DNA of 64,000 bases from Euryarchaeota archaeon UBA259 (GCA_002506275.1 DAXG01000029.1:41324-105323), one strand, 5' to 3'. Numbered from the stretch's first letter, positions 1-9,108 are shown. Numbers and translations are program-made. The notes: generated by a model not told the origin, from the letters alone.

Positions 1-2
1 AA

Positions 3-59
3 GCAGCAATGGATTACGAACGTGCTCTCGCTGCAGGCGAAATCACTGAAGAAGAGTGA
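3..59 (+). CDS. 3' end of an unidentified upstream gene (partial)
   Basis: Eighteen codons in the frame beginning at base 3 lead to a TGA at 57-59 and give a C-terminus ending in an acidic tail (GEITEEE). Too little is visible to identify the protein. In many archaea the gene before pcc1 belongs to a small translation or transcription cluster (L37Ae, RpoP), but nothing in this tail proves that here. The next gene starts about 24 nt downstream, so the two are probably cotranscribed. Confidence 0.45.
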   Translation, partial: AAMDYERALAAGEITEEE

Positions 60-82
60 ACACCCTCTGTGGAGTGTTGACA

Positions 83-337
83 ATGCCGTGGTCACTGACC
101 CTTTCTGTTCAATCCAGTTCTCGTGAGGACACTCAGGCTTTGGCCGATGCACTCACCACCGACGAAGATATAATTTGGGCTGGTTCAAAGGAACACTTTT
201 CGTTTCAATTGAATGAAGAAAAAGCAAAAGATTTGCGTGCGATGCTCAACACTCGGATGCGTGGACTCATCGCCGTCGATTCCCTCCTCTCATCGCTCGT
301 GGACCAGTCCGAGGGTTCATCAACCAAAAGCGACTGA
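83..337 (+). CDS. pcc1: KEOPS complex subunit Pcc1
   Basis: An 84-residue protein with the small Pcc1 alpha/beta fold pattern: an N-terminal strand (SLTLSVQS), a helix with ALADALTTDE, a central strand and a C-terminal helix containing MRGLIAVDSLLSSLV. Pcc1 is the dimerisation subunit of KEOPS, which makes the threonylcarbamoyladenosine (t6A) modification of ANN-decoding tRNAs with Kae1. Kae1 is encoded at 60.4 kb. The ATG at 83 is preferred because GGAG lies about 7 nt upstream. A GTG at 56 overlapping the previous stop would add nine poorly fitting residues. A prefoldin gene follows, a common archaeal neighbour. The call rests on family pattern and context. Confidence 0.72.
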   Translation: MPWSLTLSVQSSSREDTQALADALTTDEDIIWAGSKEHFSFQLNEEKAKDLRAMLNTRMRGLIAVDSLLSSLVDQSEGSSTKSD

Positions 338-354
338 GAACAACAGGTGAGCGT

Positions 355-675
355 ATGGATAACATGGAACAACTGCAAGTCGTCGTTAACGAAGTTCAAT
401 CAGCACGTCAACAACTGGCAAATCTACGTGCTCAAGTTCTAGAACTTGAAACAACGCTTGAATCGGTTAAATCTCAACCAAACGACCTAGCACTGCACCA
501 GCAAATGGGCGGGGTCATGGTTGAAGTATTCGACCGTGAAGCACTTGTTAAGGAACTTGAAGAAACGCTTACTGCCCTCAAAGAACATCTTGAAAGGTTC
601 GCTGGACGCGAAGCTGAACTCCTTGCAACCTACGACCAGCTCAAACAAATGCTTGCGGGGTCGGAGAGCGCATGA
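355..675 (+). CDS. pfdB: Prefoldin beta subunit
   Basis: A 106-residue protein with two long amphipathic helices (about residues 5-40 and 60-104) separated by a short beta-hairpin region (MGGVMVEVFDREALVKELEE), the layout of prefoldin beta. Prefoldin is a hexameric cytosolic chaperone that holds unfolded proteins and passes them to the thermosome. Residues such as QLQVVVNEVQSARQQL are typical coiled coil. The start is supported by AGGTGA just upstream (346-351). It follows pcc1 by 17 nt and overlaps the next gene by 4 nt (ATGA), so it is part of one operon. Confidence 0.85.
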   Translation: MDNMEQLQVVVNEVQSARQQLANLRAQVLELETTLESVKSQPNDLALHQQMGGVMVEVFDREALVKELEETLTALKEHLERFAGREAELLATYDQLKQMLAGSESA

Positions 676-1673
676 ACGCCGATGAGCAGCATGCAGACCT
701 TGAATCGTTTCACGATTGGCTCATGGATGCTTGCTCAATTGGTGCTGTTCCAATTGTTACTGGAAAAAACGGTGATATGGACACCATTGGTTCTGCAGTC
801 GCCCTCTCGGCTGCACATCCGAACCTCATGGCCTGCGGGCTGCATTTGGGAAGAACGGCAAAACGCATGGTTGAATCCTTGCAAGCACCTTTCCGCAAAT
901 TATCTGAACATCAAACCGTCTGGCCACAGAACATTGGTGGAATAATCGTCGTCGATGCAGCAGCAGCTGGCCAAGTTGGTGTGTCGCTCCCAGAAGGAAT
1001 TCCAATTTGCGTTTTAGATCACCATGCGACTTGCGACTGGGAATTGGACAAAGGTGACTTATTGTTGCAATGGGATGTACGTGCTACGACTCAAATTGTG
1101 GACGCCTATCTTCGACTTCATGCACCTCAAACTCGTTCTGTAGTGGTTCGTAAGATGCTCTTAGCAGGTTTGCTTACCGACACTGCCCGTTTCCGACATG
1201 CCGATAAGGGTGCCTTTCAAACAGCCGTCGATTTACTCGCAGGTGATGATATTGATTATGCATCCTTTGTCGAATCTGTAGAATCAGAGTCGACTTCACC
1301 CAGTGAGCGTGGAAGTCTCTTGCGTGGTCTAGAAAGAGCAACTTCGATTGACTCTGGTGCATGGAACATTGTTCACACCTATTCGGGAACACTTGAAGGT
1401 CGATTAGCAAGCCTTCTGATTGGGACCGGTGCGGAGATTGCCTTGGTGAGCAGGTTTCGTGATGGAGTGACTCGATTGACTGCCCGTGCCTCACGCCATA
1501 CCACGCAACGTGGTATTCATCTTGGAAACCTCATGTCCAAAGTTGCTGAACAGATTGGCGGCGAAGGTGGAGGTCACGCTGGTGCTGCAGGTTGGAGTGG
1601 AAAAACCGACCGTATTGCTGCAGAATCTTCTTTCATAACGCAAGTAGCGCTGATTACAAGGAGTGAAGAATAA
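672..1673 (+). CDS. DHH/DHHA1-family phosphoesterase
   Basis: A 333-residue protein with the DHH superfamily plan: a metal-binding N-terminal domain with motif I as GDMDTIGS (34-41), VVDAA (93-97), LDHHAT (115-120) and LLTDTARF (167-174), then a C-terminal DHHA1 domain with GGHAGAAG (300-307). Such proteins are Mn-dependent nucleases or phosphatases (RecJ-like, nanoRNase/pAp phosphatase, c-di-NMP hydrolases). Size and the glycine-rich C-terminal motif resemble NrnA-like enzymes. Motif I differs from the usual DxDxxGS in that the first Asp is replaced by Gly-Asp spacing. The start overlaps the prefoldin stop (ATGA). The substrate cannot be assigned. Confidence 0.8.
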   Translation: MNADEQHADLESFHDWLMDACSIGAVPIVTGKNGDMDTIGSAVALSAAHPNLMACGLHLGRTAKRMVESLQAPFRKLSEHQTVWPQNIGGIIVVDAAAAGQVGVSLPEGIPICVLDHHATCDWELDKGDLLLQWDVRATTQIVDAYLRLHAPQTRSVVVRKMLLAGLLTDTARFRHADKGAFQTAVDLLAGDDIDYASFVESVESESTSPSERGSLLRGLERATSIDSGAWNIVHTYSGTLEGRLASLLIGTGAEIALVSRFRDGVTRLTARASRHTTQRGIHLGNLMSKVAEQIGGEGGGHAGAAGWSGKTDRIAAESSFITQVALITRSEE

Positions 1674-2737
1674 TGTCAGATATAGAGTTCCCACAAGCTC
1701 CAGGTTATTTTATTTCCAAATGGAGAGAACACGGCCCAGTCGATATTGAAACCCTTACCTTGTGGCGTGAAGAAATGAATTGGAACACTTGGTTGCCTCT
1801 TGCTGAAGCGGCAATGTTCTTGGATGCTGCTGAACTTTTGGCGCTTATCGAAACCGTCCTCAGTCCTGCTGAAACCGCCACGCTCTCACTTGTTCGACGC
1901 AGAATGCTCGGGGATAATCGCTTGATGCCAAGCATCGAGGCTGCTTTGGAGATTGCTCGCAGTCCAAAGACTCGGGACCTCGCTCTTGAAGGAAGACTTC
2001 GAATGGAACTGGGTTTAGCAAAGTATGAGGCAGGAGATGCGGATGGGGCAAAAGAAGATTTGACTTGGGCAGAAACTCGTCTAAAATCTGTAGCGCTTGC
2101 CAGTCGCGACCATGATCTCTCGTTGATCAACAAGGCCGCTCTTCACACCGCATGTGGCGAACCAGTCATGGCTTTGACAGTGTATTCAGAGATTCCAAGA
2201 AACGGCAAGCATGCCGATGAGACAATTGCCCTTTCCAGACTTGGTGCAAGCAGAATCTGTGCCGCGCTGGGTCACGAGTTTAACGCTGCCCGCCATGCTT
2301 GGAATGCGCATGCACATGCGATTAAGGCCAATCAAATTGGCATGGCTATTGAAGGAGGTGCATTGTTTTTGGACTTTGCAAGTTCTTCGATTGTTCCGTC
2401 TGCTGAAAAAATGCATGTCCAGATTGAGAACTCTCGACCCCGAGAGGCTGGAGAAGATGCGCACGAACTCAATGTACATCCCGATGATATTGACAATGTA
2501 TTCAACTGGTGTTGTTCGAACATGCCTGAAGAATCATCTGGAAGTGACCGGCCTGATCTTCGTGCAATGGTGAGCCTTGCCCATCGTTTTGACAAATTGG
2601 AATCGTTTAGCGAAATAATCAGTAATCCTGATTCGGTAGAGGACCCCATGCTGGCTGCAATTGTACAGAGTTTTGTCGAGGACCAACATCTCAAGGGACT
2701 TTGGGATATTCGATTAGCGACGCTGACAATGCTTTAA
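1673..2737 (+). CDS. Helical-repeat (TPR-like) protein of unknown function
   Basis: A 354-residue protein predicted to be almost all alpha-helical. Repeated pairs of helices with small and aromatic residues at TPR-like spacing occur around residues 100-250 (for example LRMELGLAKYEAGDADGAKE and ALHTACGEPVMALTVYSEI). No catalytic motif, signal peptide or membrane segment was seen. It starts on the last base of the previous stop (TAATG), so it is translationally coupled to the DHH phosphoesterase. Its stop shares a TTAA palindrome with the stop of the opposing NUDIX gene. I do not recognise the family; a scaffold role is only a guess. Confidence 0.7.
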   Translation: MSDIEFPQAPGYFISKWREHGPVDIETLTLWREEMNWNTWLPLAEAAMFLDAAELLALIETVLSPAETATLSLVRRRMLGDNRLMPSIEAALEIARSPKTRDLALEGRLRMELGLAKYEAGDADGAKEDLTWAETRLKSVALASRDHDLSLINKAALHTACGEPVMALTVYSEIPRNGKHADETIALSRLGASRICAALGHEFNAARHAWNAHAHAIKANQIGMAIEGGALFLDFASSSIVPSAEKMHVQIENSRPREAGEDAHELNVHPDDIDNVFNWCCSNMPEESSGSDRPDLRAMVSLAHRFDKLESFSEIISNPDSVEDPMLAAIVQSFVEDQHLKGLWDIRLATLTML

Positions 2738-3141
2738 TTTTCACCGCAGCACCATTCGGACAAATCTATGAATTCTTCGACAGTCCATTCCTTCAGCGGT
2801 GGGACTTCACTCCACCATTTCACATTGGAAACATTCTCATCATGAACGTTCCACTCCAACAATTCAGTATCTTCGACGACGACATGTGCAACCCAGCCCT
2901 TTGGATAATAGGTCGTATTCCATCTCAAAACCGTCCCTTTCAATCCCGTTTCCTCATACAGTTCTCTTAGCAGAGCATCATCTGGAGTTTCTTCGAACTC
3001 AACATGCCCACCAGGAATTTCCCACCCTCGTTCTGGGTGTTCGACAAACAACACCCGGCCGCCATTGCCGAGTGCAAATCTCTTTTCTGCTCTGGTCGTA
3101 ACCCATGCTAAGACAAAAACCGGTTCATTCTTTGGTGACAC
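2734..3141 (-). CDS. NUDIX hydrolase
   Basis: A 135-residue single-domain protein with a perfect NUDIX box at residues 45-67 (GX5EX7REUXEEXGU: G45, E51, R59-E60, E63-E64, G66), which binds the catalytic Mg2+. NUDIX enzymes hydrolyse nucleoside diphosphates linked to another moiety. The specificity (MutT-like cleansing, NADH, ADP-ribose) cannot be read from sequence. The start is GTG at 3141, 9 nt after the upstream TPR gene on the same strand, so the two likely share a transcript. Confidence 0.9.
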   Translation of the reverse strand: MSPKNEPVFVLAWVTTRAEKRFALGNGGRVLFVEHPERGWEIPGGHVEFEETPDDALLRELYEETGLKGTVLRWNTTYYPKGWVAHVVVEDTELLEWNVHDENVSNVKWWSEVPPLKEWTVEEFIDLSEWCCGEN

Positions 3142-3150
3142 GTTCTCGCC

Positions 3151-4158
3151 TCAGAATTCTTTTTTGGCTTTTTCAACCCACTCTTCGGCCCATTGTTCGC
3201 CTTGTGATACAAGGCGTCGTGCGAGGAAGAACGCTTCTGAAGCATCTCCTGCAGCCAAAAGGGATTGGAGTCTGGTCAAGTCTGGATTGACTTTTTCAGT
3301 CTCGATATCCTTTGTTTCTTCAGTCGGTAAATCTTCGCTTAAGTTGGAAATCCGTTGCGAAAGTTGCATCATTTGTTCGAGGAACTGAGAGCGTTTTTCA
3401 ATGCTCGGTGCTGTCCAAGGTTTTGCTTCTTCACCCATCATTTTACCGGTGATTCTCTGGAGGAATGCATCGCGTGGAGTTTGATGAGGTTGCAATTGTT
3501 GAACGTGGTCGTAGCAAGACCATGCTTCGTCCATTTCCGAGCGACGTTCGTACAAACGGCCAAGTTCCATCCATAACTCGTGATTGTTCGGCCGATGAGC
3601 GAGGAGATGACGGGCCAGTTCAATGAAGAGACCTTCCCGGCCGCCTGAACGAATCCGTTCGAGTCGACGCGCATAGACAATGTTCGCTCTTTGGTCGCTG
3701 AAATCCAATCGACGACAGCGTTCAGCAAAATCTTTGAGTTCAGCTTCGATTTCTTCCGACTCGGAATACATGTTCCACCATGCATCCGGGTCAAGGGGGT
3801 CACGGGCAAATGCCGCTTCCAAAAGTTCGAGTCCTACGAGTAAGAAATCAACCTCCTTGAGTTGCTCAATCTGTTCTGCATCCCGGCCCAAGACGATGAA
3901 GACGTCTTCAAGAACTGCGCTGAGTCCATCGCCGTCTTGGTTGACGACTTTGATGTCGGCGAGGCACCGCCAATTTCGTTCATCAGTAAAGTCATGAAGC
4001 AATGCTTGACGAGCATTTTGTTCAGCCCAAGACATGTTGTCTTCGAATCGCTCAGGGTCTTTAGAAGCAAGGCGAGCAAATTTTTGTGCTTGAGTTCTGT
4101 ACCTGTTACCAAGGTTGCGGCGAGGATGCTGCAAAAGGTCTGCATTCTCCCCTACCAT
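3151..4158 (-). CDS. TPR-repeat protein
   Basis: A 335-residue, soluble, helix-rich protein. A clear TPR unit lies around residues 205-240 (HNELWMELGRLYERRSEMDE then AWSCYDHVQQLQP) and further TPR-like units precede it (DPDAWWNMYSESEEIEAELK). The N-terminus is basic (HPRRNLGNRYRTQAQKFARL); the C-terminus has an acidic linker and a final helix (LLAAGDASEAFFLARRLVSQ). TPRs mediate protein contacts; the partner is unknown. ATG 4158 was chosen over a GTG at 4167. It sits between the UbiD-family gene and the NUDIX gene on the same strand, probably an operon by position, although no functional link is obvious. Confidence 0.75.
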   Translation of the reverse strand: MVGENADLLQHPRRNLGNRYRTQAQKFARLASKDPERFEDNMSWAEQNARQALLHDFTDERNWRCLADIKVVNQDGDGLSAVLEDVFIVLGRDAEQIEQLKEVDFLLVGLELLEAAFARDPLDPDAWWNMYSESEEIEAELKDFAERCRRLDFSDQRANIVYARRLERIRSGGREGLFIELARHLLAHRPNNHELWMELGRLYERRSEMDEAWSCYDHVQQLQPHQTPRDAFLQRITGKMMGEEAKPWTAPSIEKRSQFLEQMMQLSQRISNLSEDLPTEETKDIETEKVNPDLTRLQSLLAAGDASEAFFLARRLVSQGEQWAEEWVEKAKKEF

Positions 4159-4203
4159 AGCGACCACTCGATGTCTTCGCTTTCAATATCTTCGTTGAGA
4201 TGC

Positions 4204-5475
4204 TTATTGGACGGACATGAATCCATCATGGTCTACTCCCCAAGGAAGCGTTGCATCAAAACCAACTTTTGCCGTAAGTCCATCTCCATCTCGGGATGGG
4301 TCAAGAGAACTTCCTTTTTGATTTGAGAGGATCAGTGTATCTTTGTCAGGCTGCCATCGCGTCACCATGGCCCATTCGACTCGGACTGGGTTTCCGATGT
4401 CAATATCCTCGTCAACGACCGTCACCATCTTCATACTTCGATGGCCTGCTAGAGCAGCATGGATTGCATTCATTGAATCTTCAGGTTTCTTCTTGCGTAT
4501 TTTCACAACTGCAGCAAGCCAACCACAGCCGCCTTCAGTCATGTGTACATCAATACATTCACACACTTCATTGACAGCAGATTTGATGGTCGGGGCACGA
4601 GGCAATCCCATCAAGGTCTTGTGTTCAGCCTCACCTGGAATGAGCGCATGGAATATTGGATTGTCTCGATGAACAACACCATCGATTTCAATGACCGGTT
4701 CTTGGCGAACATCATCAACCGTTCCCGTAATGTCGACGTATGGGCCTTCATCATCGTCTTCTCCAGTTATACGACCCCAGAGGACATACTCAGCATCAGC
4801 CGGAGCCAGAACACCATTTGGCAGCCGTGTCAGACGAAGTGGTTTGCCGTACAATTTCTCATGAAGTGCCGCTGCAATGGTTAATTCGTCGATGTTTTCA
4901 TCGAAGGACATGGCTGCTGCCAAGAGTACAACGGGATCAGGTGCATTGACAATGGCAATGTCGACTTCACGCCCTTCTTTTCGAGCGTTCATCGTGAGGG
5001 TGCGCAGATGCCGCGGCACCAAACGAACGACCAGGTGATTCTCATCGCGTACAAATTGGCGGTGAAACGACATGTTTCGTATTCCAGCATCTTCGGCAAT
5101 GATGACACTTGCCGACGAATATCGCCCACGGTCCTGAGGCCAATGATGCGGTATTGGTAGTTTGGTAATGTCGACAACTTCCTGTAAGTTTTCAAAACAT
5201 TCAGCCTCAGACGCATCGACAATCACAGGTTCACTTGGGTTGCTCATTGCCCATCCGAGGGTATCGATGTATTCCTCTGGAGTAATTCCAATGGATTCGC
5301 ACAAGCGATCACGGGTAAGGATGTTTATGGCTGCCCGATGACCGGGCGACTCTGGGATATTGCTGAAGACTGTGAGGTCATGATGACTCGCCCGAGAGTG
5401 CTCCCACATTCCATGGATGAGACTTGTTGAAGCTGCTTCTTCTTTGGCTGCGCCAAGGTGGTCACGAAAGGCCAT
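4204..5475 (-). CDS. UbiD-family (prenylated-FMN) decarboxylase
   Basis: A 423-residue UbiD-superfamily protein. Recognisable segments are the N-terminal FRDHL helix, RYSSASVIIAED with FHRQFVRDEN (the GxxRxQ prFMN/metal region), then VLAPADAEYVLWGRI and EGPYVDITGTVDD, which hold the catalytic acidic residues, and finally HRDNPIFHALIPG. The enzymes decarboxylate aromatic or alpha,beta-unsaturated acids using prenylated FMN. Two roles fit: trans-anhydromevalonate-5-phosphate decarboxylase of the archaeal modified mevalonate route (isopentenyl phosphate kinase is at 11.4 kb), or the late decarboxylase of futalosine-route menaquinone synthesis (mqn genes at 29-34 kb). ATG 5475 gives the family N-terminus; an in-frame ATG at 5496 is possible. 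Confidence 0.88.
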   Translation of the reverse strand: MAFRDHLGAAKEEAASTSLIHGMWEHSRASHHDLTVFSNIPESPGHRAAINILTRDRLCESIGITPEEYIDTLGWAMSNPSEPVIVDASEAECFENLQEVVDITKLPIPHHWPQDRGRYSSASVIIAEDAGIRNMSFHRQFVRDENHLVVRLVPRHLRTLTMNARKEGREVDIAIVNAPDPVVLLAAAMSFDENIDELTIAAALHEKLYGKPLRLTRLPNGVLAPADAEYVLWGRITGEDDDEGPYVDITGTVDDVRQEPVIEIDGVVHRDNPIFHALIPGEAEHKTLMGLPRAPTIKSAVNEVCECIDVHMTEGGCGWLAAVVKIRKKKPEDSMNAIHAALAGHRSMKMVTVVDEDIDIGNPVRVEWAMVTRWQPDKDTLILSNQKGSSLDPSRDGDGLTAKVGFDATLPWGVDHDGFMSVQ

Positions 5476-5626
5476 GGTTCGTCCACATTGACGCATGGTT
5501 TGAACCTTGTTTATGCAAGGGGTGACAATACTGCCTAAAATCGGACATTTGGAGAAAAGTGAGATGCAAATCTTGGTAATTCAATCGAACGCTCATGCAT
5601 ACATTCACATGGGCTTTGAGGGTCGC

Positions 5627-5634
5627 TATTAAAT
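5627..5634 (+). promoter_or_regulatory. Probable TATA box for the S12-S7 operon
   Basis: The sequence TATTAAAT lies 43-50 nt upstream of the S12 start in the 200-nt gap between divergent genes. Archaeal TATA boxes sit about 25-30 nt before the transcription start, which would give a short leader carrying the GGTGATT ribosome-binding site at 5667-5673. Assigned by motif and position only. Confidence 0.5.
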
Positions 5635-5676
5635 AGGGGATTCAAGTCGGCAAAGTGCTTCAATGCGGTGATTATG

Positions 5677-6105
5677 ATGGGTAGAGGACTCTTCGCAGGT
5701 GCTAAAATGGCAAAGGACCGACAAAAGTTCCGCTGGTCGGACCGTCGATACAAGAAGCGAATGCTCAAGTCGCGAGCCAAGCACGACCCGCTTGCTGGGT
5801 CCACTCAAGCCAAGGGTATCGTCATCGAAAAGGTCGGTATCGAAGCGAAACAACCGAACTCCGGAATTCGTAAGGCTGTCAAAATTTCTCTCATCAAAAA
5901 CGGAAACAAACTCACTGCTTTCGCTCCTGGTGACGGTGCAATCAACTTCATCGATGAACACGACGAAGTGATGGTCGAAGGTATCGGTGGACGTATGGGT
6001 CGTTCGTACGGAGATATTCCTGGTGTCCGGTACAAGGTCATCCAAGTCAACGGTGTTTCACTTGATGAAATGGTCCGAGGTCGAAAGGAGAAGCCAATTC
6101 GCTGA
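5677..6105 (+). CDS. rps12: 30S ribosomal protein S12 (uS12)
   Basis: A 142-residue archaeal/eukaryotic-type uS12. The N-terminus [10 protein letters not shown], the decoding-centre loop [13 protein letters not shown] (the conserved PNS and R) and the C-terminal [18 protein letters not shown] are family hallmarks. It sits in the decoding centre of the small subunit. The start is one of two adjacent ATGs (5674, 5677); GGTGATT immediately upstream favours 5677. It is first in an S12-S7-EF-2 gene order, the core of the str operon, and is followed 10 nt later by S7. Confidence 0.97.
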   Translation: MGRGLFAGAKMAKDRQKFRWSDRRYKKRMLKSRAKHDPLAGSTQAKGIVIEKVGIEAKQPNSGIRKAVKISLIKNGNKLTAFAPGDGAINFIDEHDEVMVEGIGGRMGRSYGDIPGVRYKVIQVNGVSLDEMVRGRKEKPIR

Positions 6106-6115
6106 GGTGTTGATG

Positions 6116-6751
6116 ATGACGGAATCTGAAGTTGTAATTGAAGAAGAAGAAGAAGTTGTAGTCGAAGATGTACGCCCAATCGCTGGGATCGGAACTCTTG
6201 TCTTCGGTAAGTGGGATTCATCTGCAATCACCTGCAAAGACCCTGGACTTTCCCCCTACATCAACCTCACAACCGTCGGTATCCCGCACACCGGTGGCCG
6301 GCACGCAAACGCTTGGTTTGGAAAAGCAAAGTTGTCTGTTGTCGAGCGTTACATCAACAAACTCATGAGAACTGGACCTTACACTGGTAAGAAGCAAGGT
6401 GCAATGAAGGCTTTTGAAGCAGCATTGGATGCCATTGCGGCAAAGTCCGGTGACAACCCCCTCCAAGTCTTCGTCGATGCGATCTGCAACGGCGCTCCAA
6501 TGGAAGAAATCACTCGAATCAAGTTCGGCGCAGTATCTCAACCAAAGGCAGTCGATTCATCGCCTTCCCGCCGTCTTGACGTAGCACTACGTAACCTCGC
6601 AAAGGGCGCCCAACAAGGCACCCACAAGTCGAAGCGAACACTCACGAACTGCATCATCAACGAATTGTCAAAAGCAGCTGCTGGAGATGCAACTTCCTTT
6701 GCGGTCGCAAAGAAAGAAGAGTTGGAACGTATCGCTTCCTCCGCTCGTTGA
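6116..6751 (+). CDS. rps7: 30S ribosomal protein S7 (uS7)
   Basis: A 211-residue archaeal uS7 with an unusual acidic N-terminal extension of about 20 residues (runs of E and V, roughly residues 3-18) ahead of the conserved core. Core landmarks are SPYINLTTVGIPHTGGRHAN, KLSVVERYINKLMRTG, GDNPLQVFVDAICNGAPMEE and the C-terminal GTHKSKRTLTNCIINEL. S7 nucleates assembly of the 30S head and contacts the E-site tRNA. GAGGTG at 6104-6109 precedes two consecutive ATGs (6113, 6116). It is cotranscribed with S12. Confidence 0.97.
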   Translation: MTESEVVIEEEEEVVVEDVRPIAGIGTLVFGKWDSSAITCKDPGLSPYINLTTVGIPHTGGRHANAWFGKAKLSVVERYINKLMRTGPYTGKKQGAMKAFEAALDAIAAKSGDNPLQVFVDAICNGAPMEEITRIKFGAVSQPKAVDSSPSRRLDVALRNLAKGAQQGTHKSKRTLTNCIINELSKAAAGDATSFAVAKKEELERIASSAR

Positions 6752-6895
6752 AGTCATCCTTCTGGTTGGCCTCGAAAACAGGCCCTTTGGTGTTGATTCA
6801 TGACTCCACGGTCGTTGCATTTCGTACCTCTGTAGCGAGTCACTTAAGAACCCCATTCCGGTGGCCAAGATTGACGAGAAGTCATAGGTGATTTC

Positions 6896-9103
6896 ATGGG
6901 CCGAAAGGAAGACAACATTAACAAAGCAACAGAAGTAATGCATATTTTACCTCAGATTCGAAATTTGTGCATCGCAGCACACATTGACCACGGAAAAACA
7001 ACGCTTTCTGATAACCTCATTGCAGGTGCTGGAATGATGTCCAGTGACCTTGCTGGTGCCGCTCGCGTTCTCGACTTTGATGAACAAGAATCCGCACGTG
7101 GTATTACCATTAACGCAGCATCTGCATCGATGGTCCACGCTGTTGAAGGCACCGACTATCTGATCAACCTCATCGACACGCCAGGTCACGTTGACTTTGG
7201 CGGTGACGTCACCCGTGCCATGCGTGCTGTTGACGGATGTTTCATTCTTGCTTGCGCAGTCGAAGGGCCAATGCCACAAACTGAAACAGTTGTTCGACAG
7301 GCGCTAAAGGAAAAAGTAAAGCCTGTTCTTTTCATCAACAAGGTCGACCGTCTCATCAATGAATTGCAGGTCACCCCTGAAGACATGATGGCCCGATTTA
7401 CGGAGACCATTAAGAAGGTCAACCGACTTATCAAGCAGTTTGCACCTGAAGAATTCAAGAAGAGCTGGCAAGTTTCCGTTGCAGACGGAACCGTTGCATT
7501 TGGTTCTGCATACCACAACTGGGGAATCACAGTGCCTTACATGGCAAAGTCCAAGATTTCGTTTACTGAAATTTTCGAATACTGTAACAACGAGGACCAA
7601 AAGACGCTCGCTCAAAAGGCTCCTGTCCACGAAGTTCTTCTGGACATGGCAGTCTCTAAGTTGCCAGGTCCTGTTGAGGCTCAACCCTACCGTATTCCGA
7701 ACATTTGGACCGGTGACCTCGACTCAACAATTGGTAAGGCAATGATTAGCTGTGACCCTGAAGCTGAACTTGCCATGATGATCACCAAGATTTGGATGGA
7801 CCCTCACGCAGGAGAAGTTGCAGTTGGAAGAATCTACTCTGGCGCAATAGCTCAGGGTGAATCGGTGTTTGCCATTGGCGCAGCCAAGCCTGAACGTGTT
7901 CAACAAGTGAGCATGATGGTCGGTGGAGATCGAATTACTGTCCCCAAGGTCGTTGCAGGAAACATTGCAGCACTTACTGGTATCCGCTCAGCTGCTGCTG
8001 GTGTTACACTTTCTCGTGACAAGGACTTCACACCATTCGAAGCAATTCGACACTACTCAGACCCGGTCGTTACCGTTGCTGTAGAACCAAAGAGCATGAA
8101 GGACCTTCCAAAGTTCATTGACGCTCTCCGCTCTCTAGCAAAGTCTGACGCATCTCTTCAAGTGACAACGAACCAAGAAACCGGTGAAGCACTGCTTGCT
8201 GGTATGGGTGAGTTGCATTTGGAAATCACCGTCTACCGAATCGAAGAAGAACAGAACATCAAGGTCAGCGTTAGCCCACCTATTGTGGTTTACCGAGAAG
8301 GTATCCAAGGAAGCAACCGTGGAAATTCGTTTGAGGGCAAATCTCCAAACCGACACAACCGTTTCTTCTTTGAAATTGAAGCACTCACCCCCGAAGTCGT
8401 TGCAGCACTCCGTGCTGGAGATTTGGGTTCCGGAACCATCCGGCCAAACGATGCAAAGGAAACTGGACGTAAGTTCGGCGAACTCGGCATGGATAAAGAT
8501 TTGATGCGCAAGATTTACGCGATCAACGGTTCAAACGTTCTTGTGAACGACACCAAGGGTATTCAAGGCCTACACGAAACCCGTGAACTCATTATTGAAG
8601 CATTCAACGGCGTTTGTTCAAAGGGTCCAATTGCTGATGAACCAGTTCAGGGAATGTTTGTTCGTTTGGTTGACGCAAAACTCCACGAAGACGCAATTCA
8701 CCGTGGACCAGCACAAACCATCCCAGCAGTTCGTAATGGAATCAAGGGTGCAATGATGCGGGCAAAGACCGTTCTTTTGGAACCAATGCAAAAGGCATTC
8801 GTTTCCGTACCGAACGACTGGCTCGGCCAAGTTACCCGTGAAGTTACCAACCGCCGTGGAATCATCGAAGACATGCCATCTGAAGGTGAAGTGACAACCG
8901 TCGTTGGTGTTCTTCCAATCGCAGAAACATTTGGTTTCTCAAACGACATTCGTGCAGCATCTCAAGGTCGTGCAGTTTGGAACACAGAGAACCTCGGGTT
9001 CGAACAATTGCCGCCGCAGTTGTTTGACAAAGTCGTCGGTCAGATTCGTACACGTAAGGGGCTCAAGCCAGAACCTTACCCAGAATCCTACTATTCTGAG
9101 TGA
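6896..9103 (+). CDS. fusA: Translation elongation factor EF-2
   Basis: A 735-residue archaeal EF-2, full family length. GTPase motifs: G1 AHIDHGKT (28-35), RGITI in switch I (about 68-72), DTPGH (94-98) and NKVD (148-151). The domain IV tip DAIHRGPAQ carries the histidine (about residue 602) that archaea and eukaryotes convert to diphthamide. It drives GTP-dependent translocation on the ribosome. The start has AGGTGATTTC directly upstream. The 144-nt gap after S7 and a TATA-like ACTTAAG near 6842 suggest an additional promoter. No EF-1A or S10 gene follows. Confidence 0.98.
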   Translation: MGRKEDNINKATEVMHILPQIRNLCIAAHIDHGKTTLSDNLIAGAGMMSSDLAGAARVLDFDEQESARGITINAASASMVHAVEGTDYLINLIDTPGHVDFGGDVTRAMRAVDGCFILACAVEGPMPQTETVVRQALKEKVKPVLFINKVDRLINELQVTPEDMMARFTETIKKVNRLIKQFAPEEFKKSWQVSVADGTVAFGSAYHNWGITVPYMAKSKISFTEIFEYCNNEDQKTLAQKAPVHEVLLDMAVSKLPGPVEAQPYRIPNIWTGDLDSTIGKAMISCDPEAELAMMITKIWMDPHAGEVAVGRIYSGAIAQGESVFAIGAAKPERVQQVSMMVGGDRITVPKVVAGNIAALTGIRSAAAGVTLSRDKDFTPFEAIRHYSDPVVTVAVEPKSMKDLPKFIDALRSLAKSDASLQVTTNQETGEALLAGMGELHLEITVYRIEEEQNIKVSVSPPIVVYREGIQGSNRGNSFEGKSPNRHNRFFFEIEALTPEVVAALRAGDLGSGTIRPNDAKETGRKFGELGMDKDLMRKIYAINGSNVLVNDTKGIQGLHETRELIIEAFNGVCSKGPIADEPVQGMFVRLVDAKLHEDAIHRGPAQTIPAVRNGIKGAMMRAKTVLLEPMQKAFVSVPNDWLGQVTREVTNRRGIIEDMPSEGEVTTVVGVLPIAETFGFSNDIRAASQGRAVWNTENLGFEQLPPQLFDKVVGQIRTRKGLKPEPYPESYYSE

Positions 9104-9108
9104 TTCAA

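Noticed and set aside
56-82. GTG start of pcc1 overlapping the upstream stop (GTGA)
   Set aside because: The added residues do not fit the family and a better SD-spaced ATG follows at 83. Several similar GTGA overlaps here come from the stop context rather than real starts.
9100-9108. GTG start for the MOSC gene overlapping the EF-2 stop
   Set aside because: Only three extra residues are gained; ATG 9109 has GAGTGA at suitable distance and gives the MOSC N-terminus.
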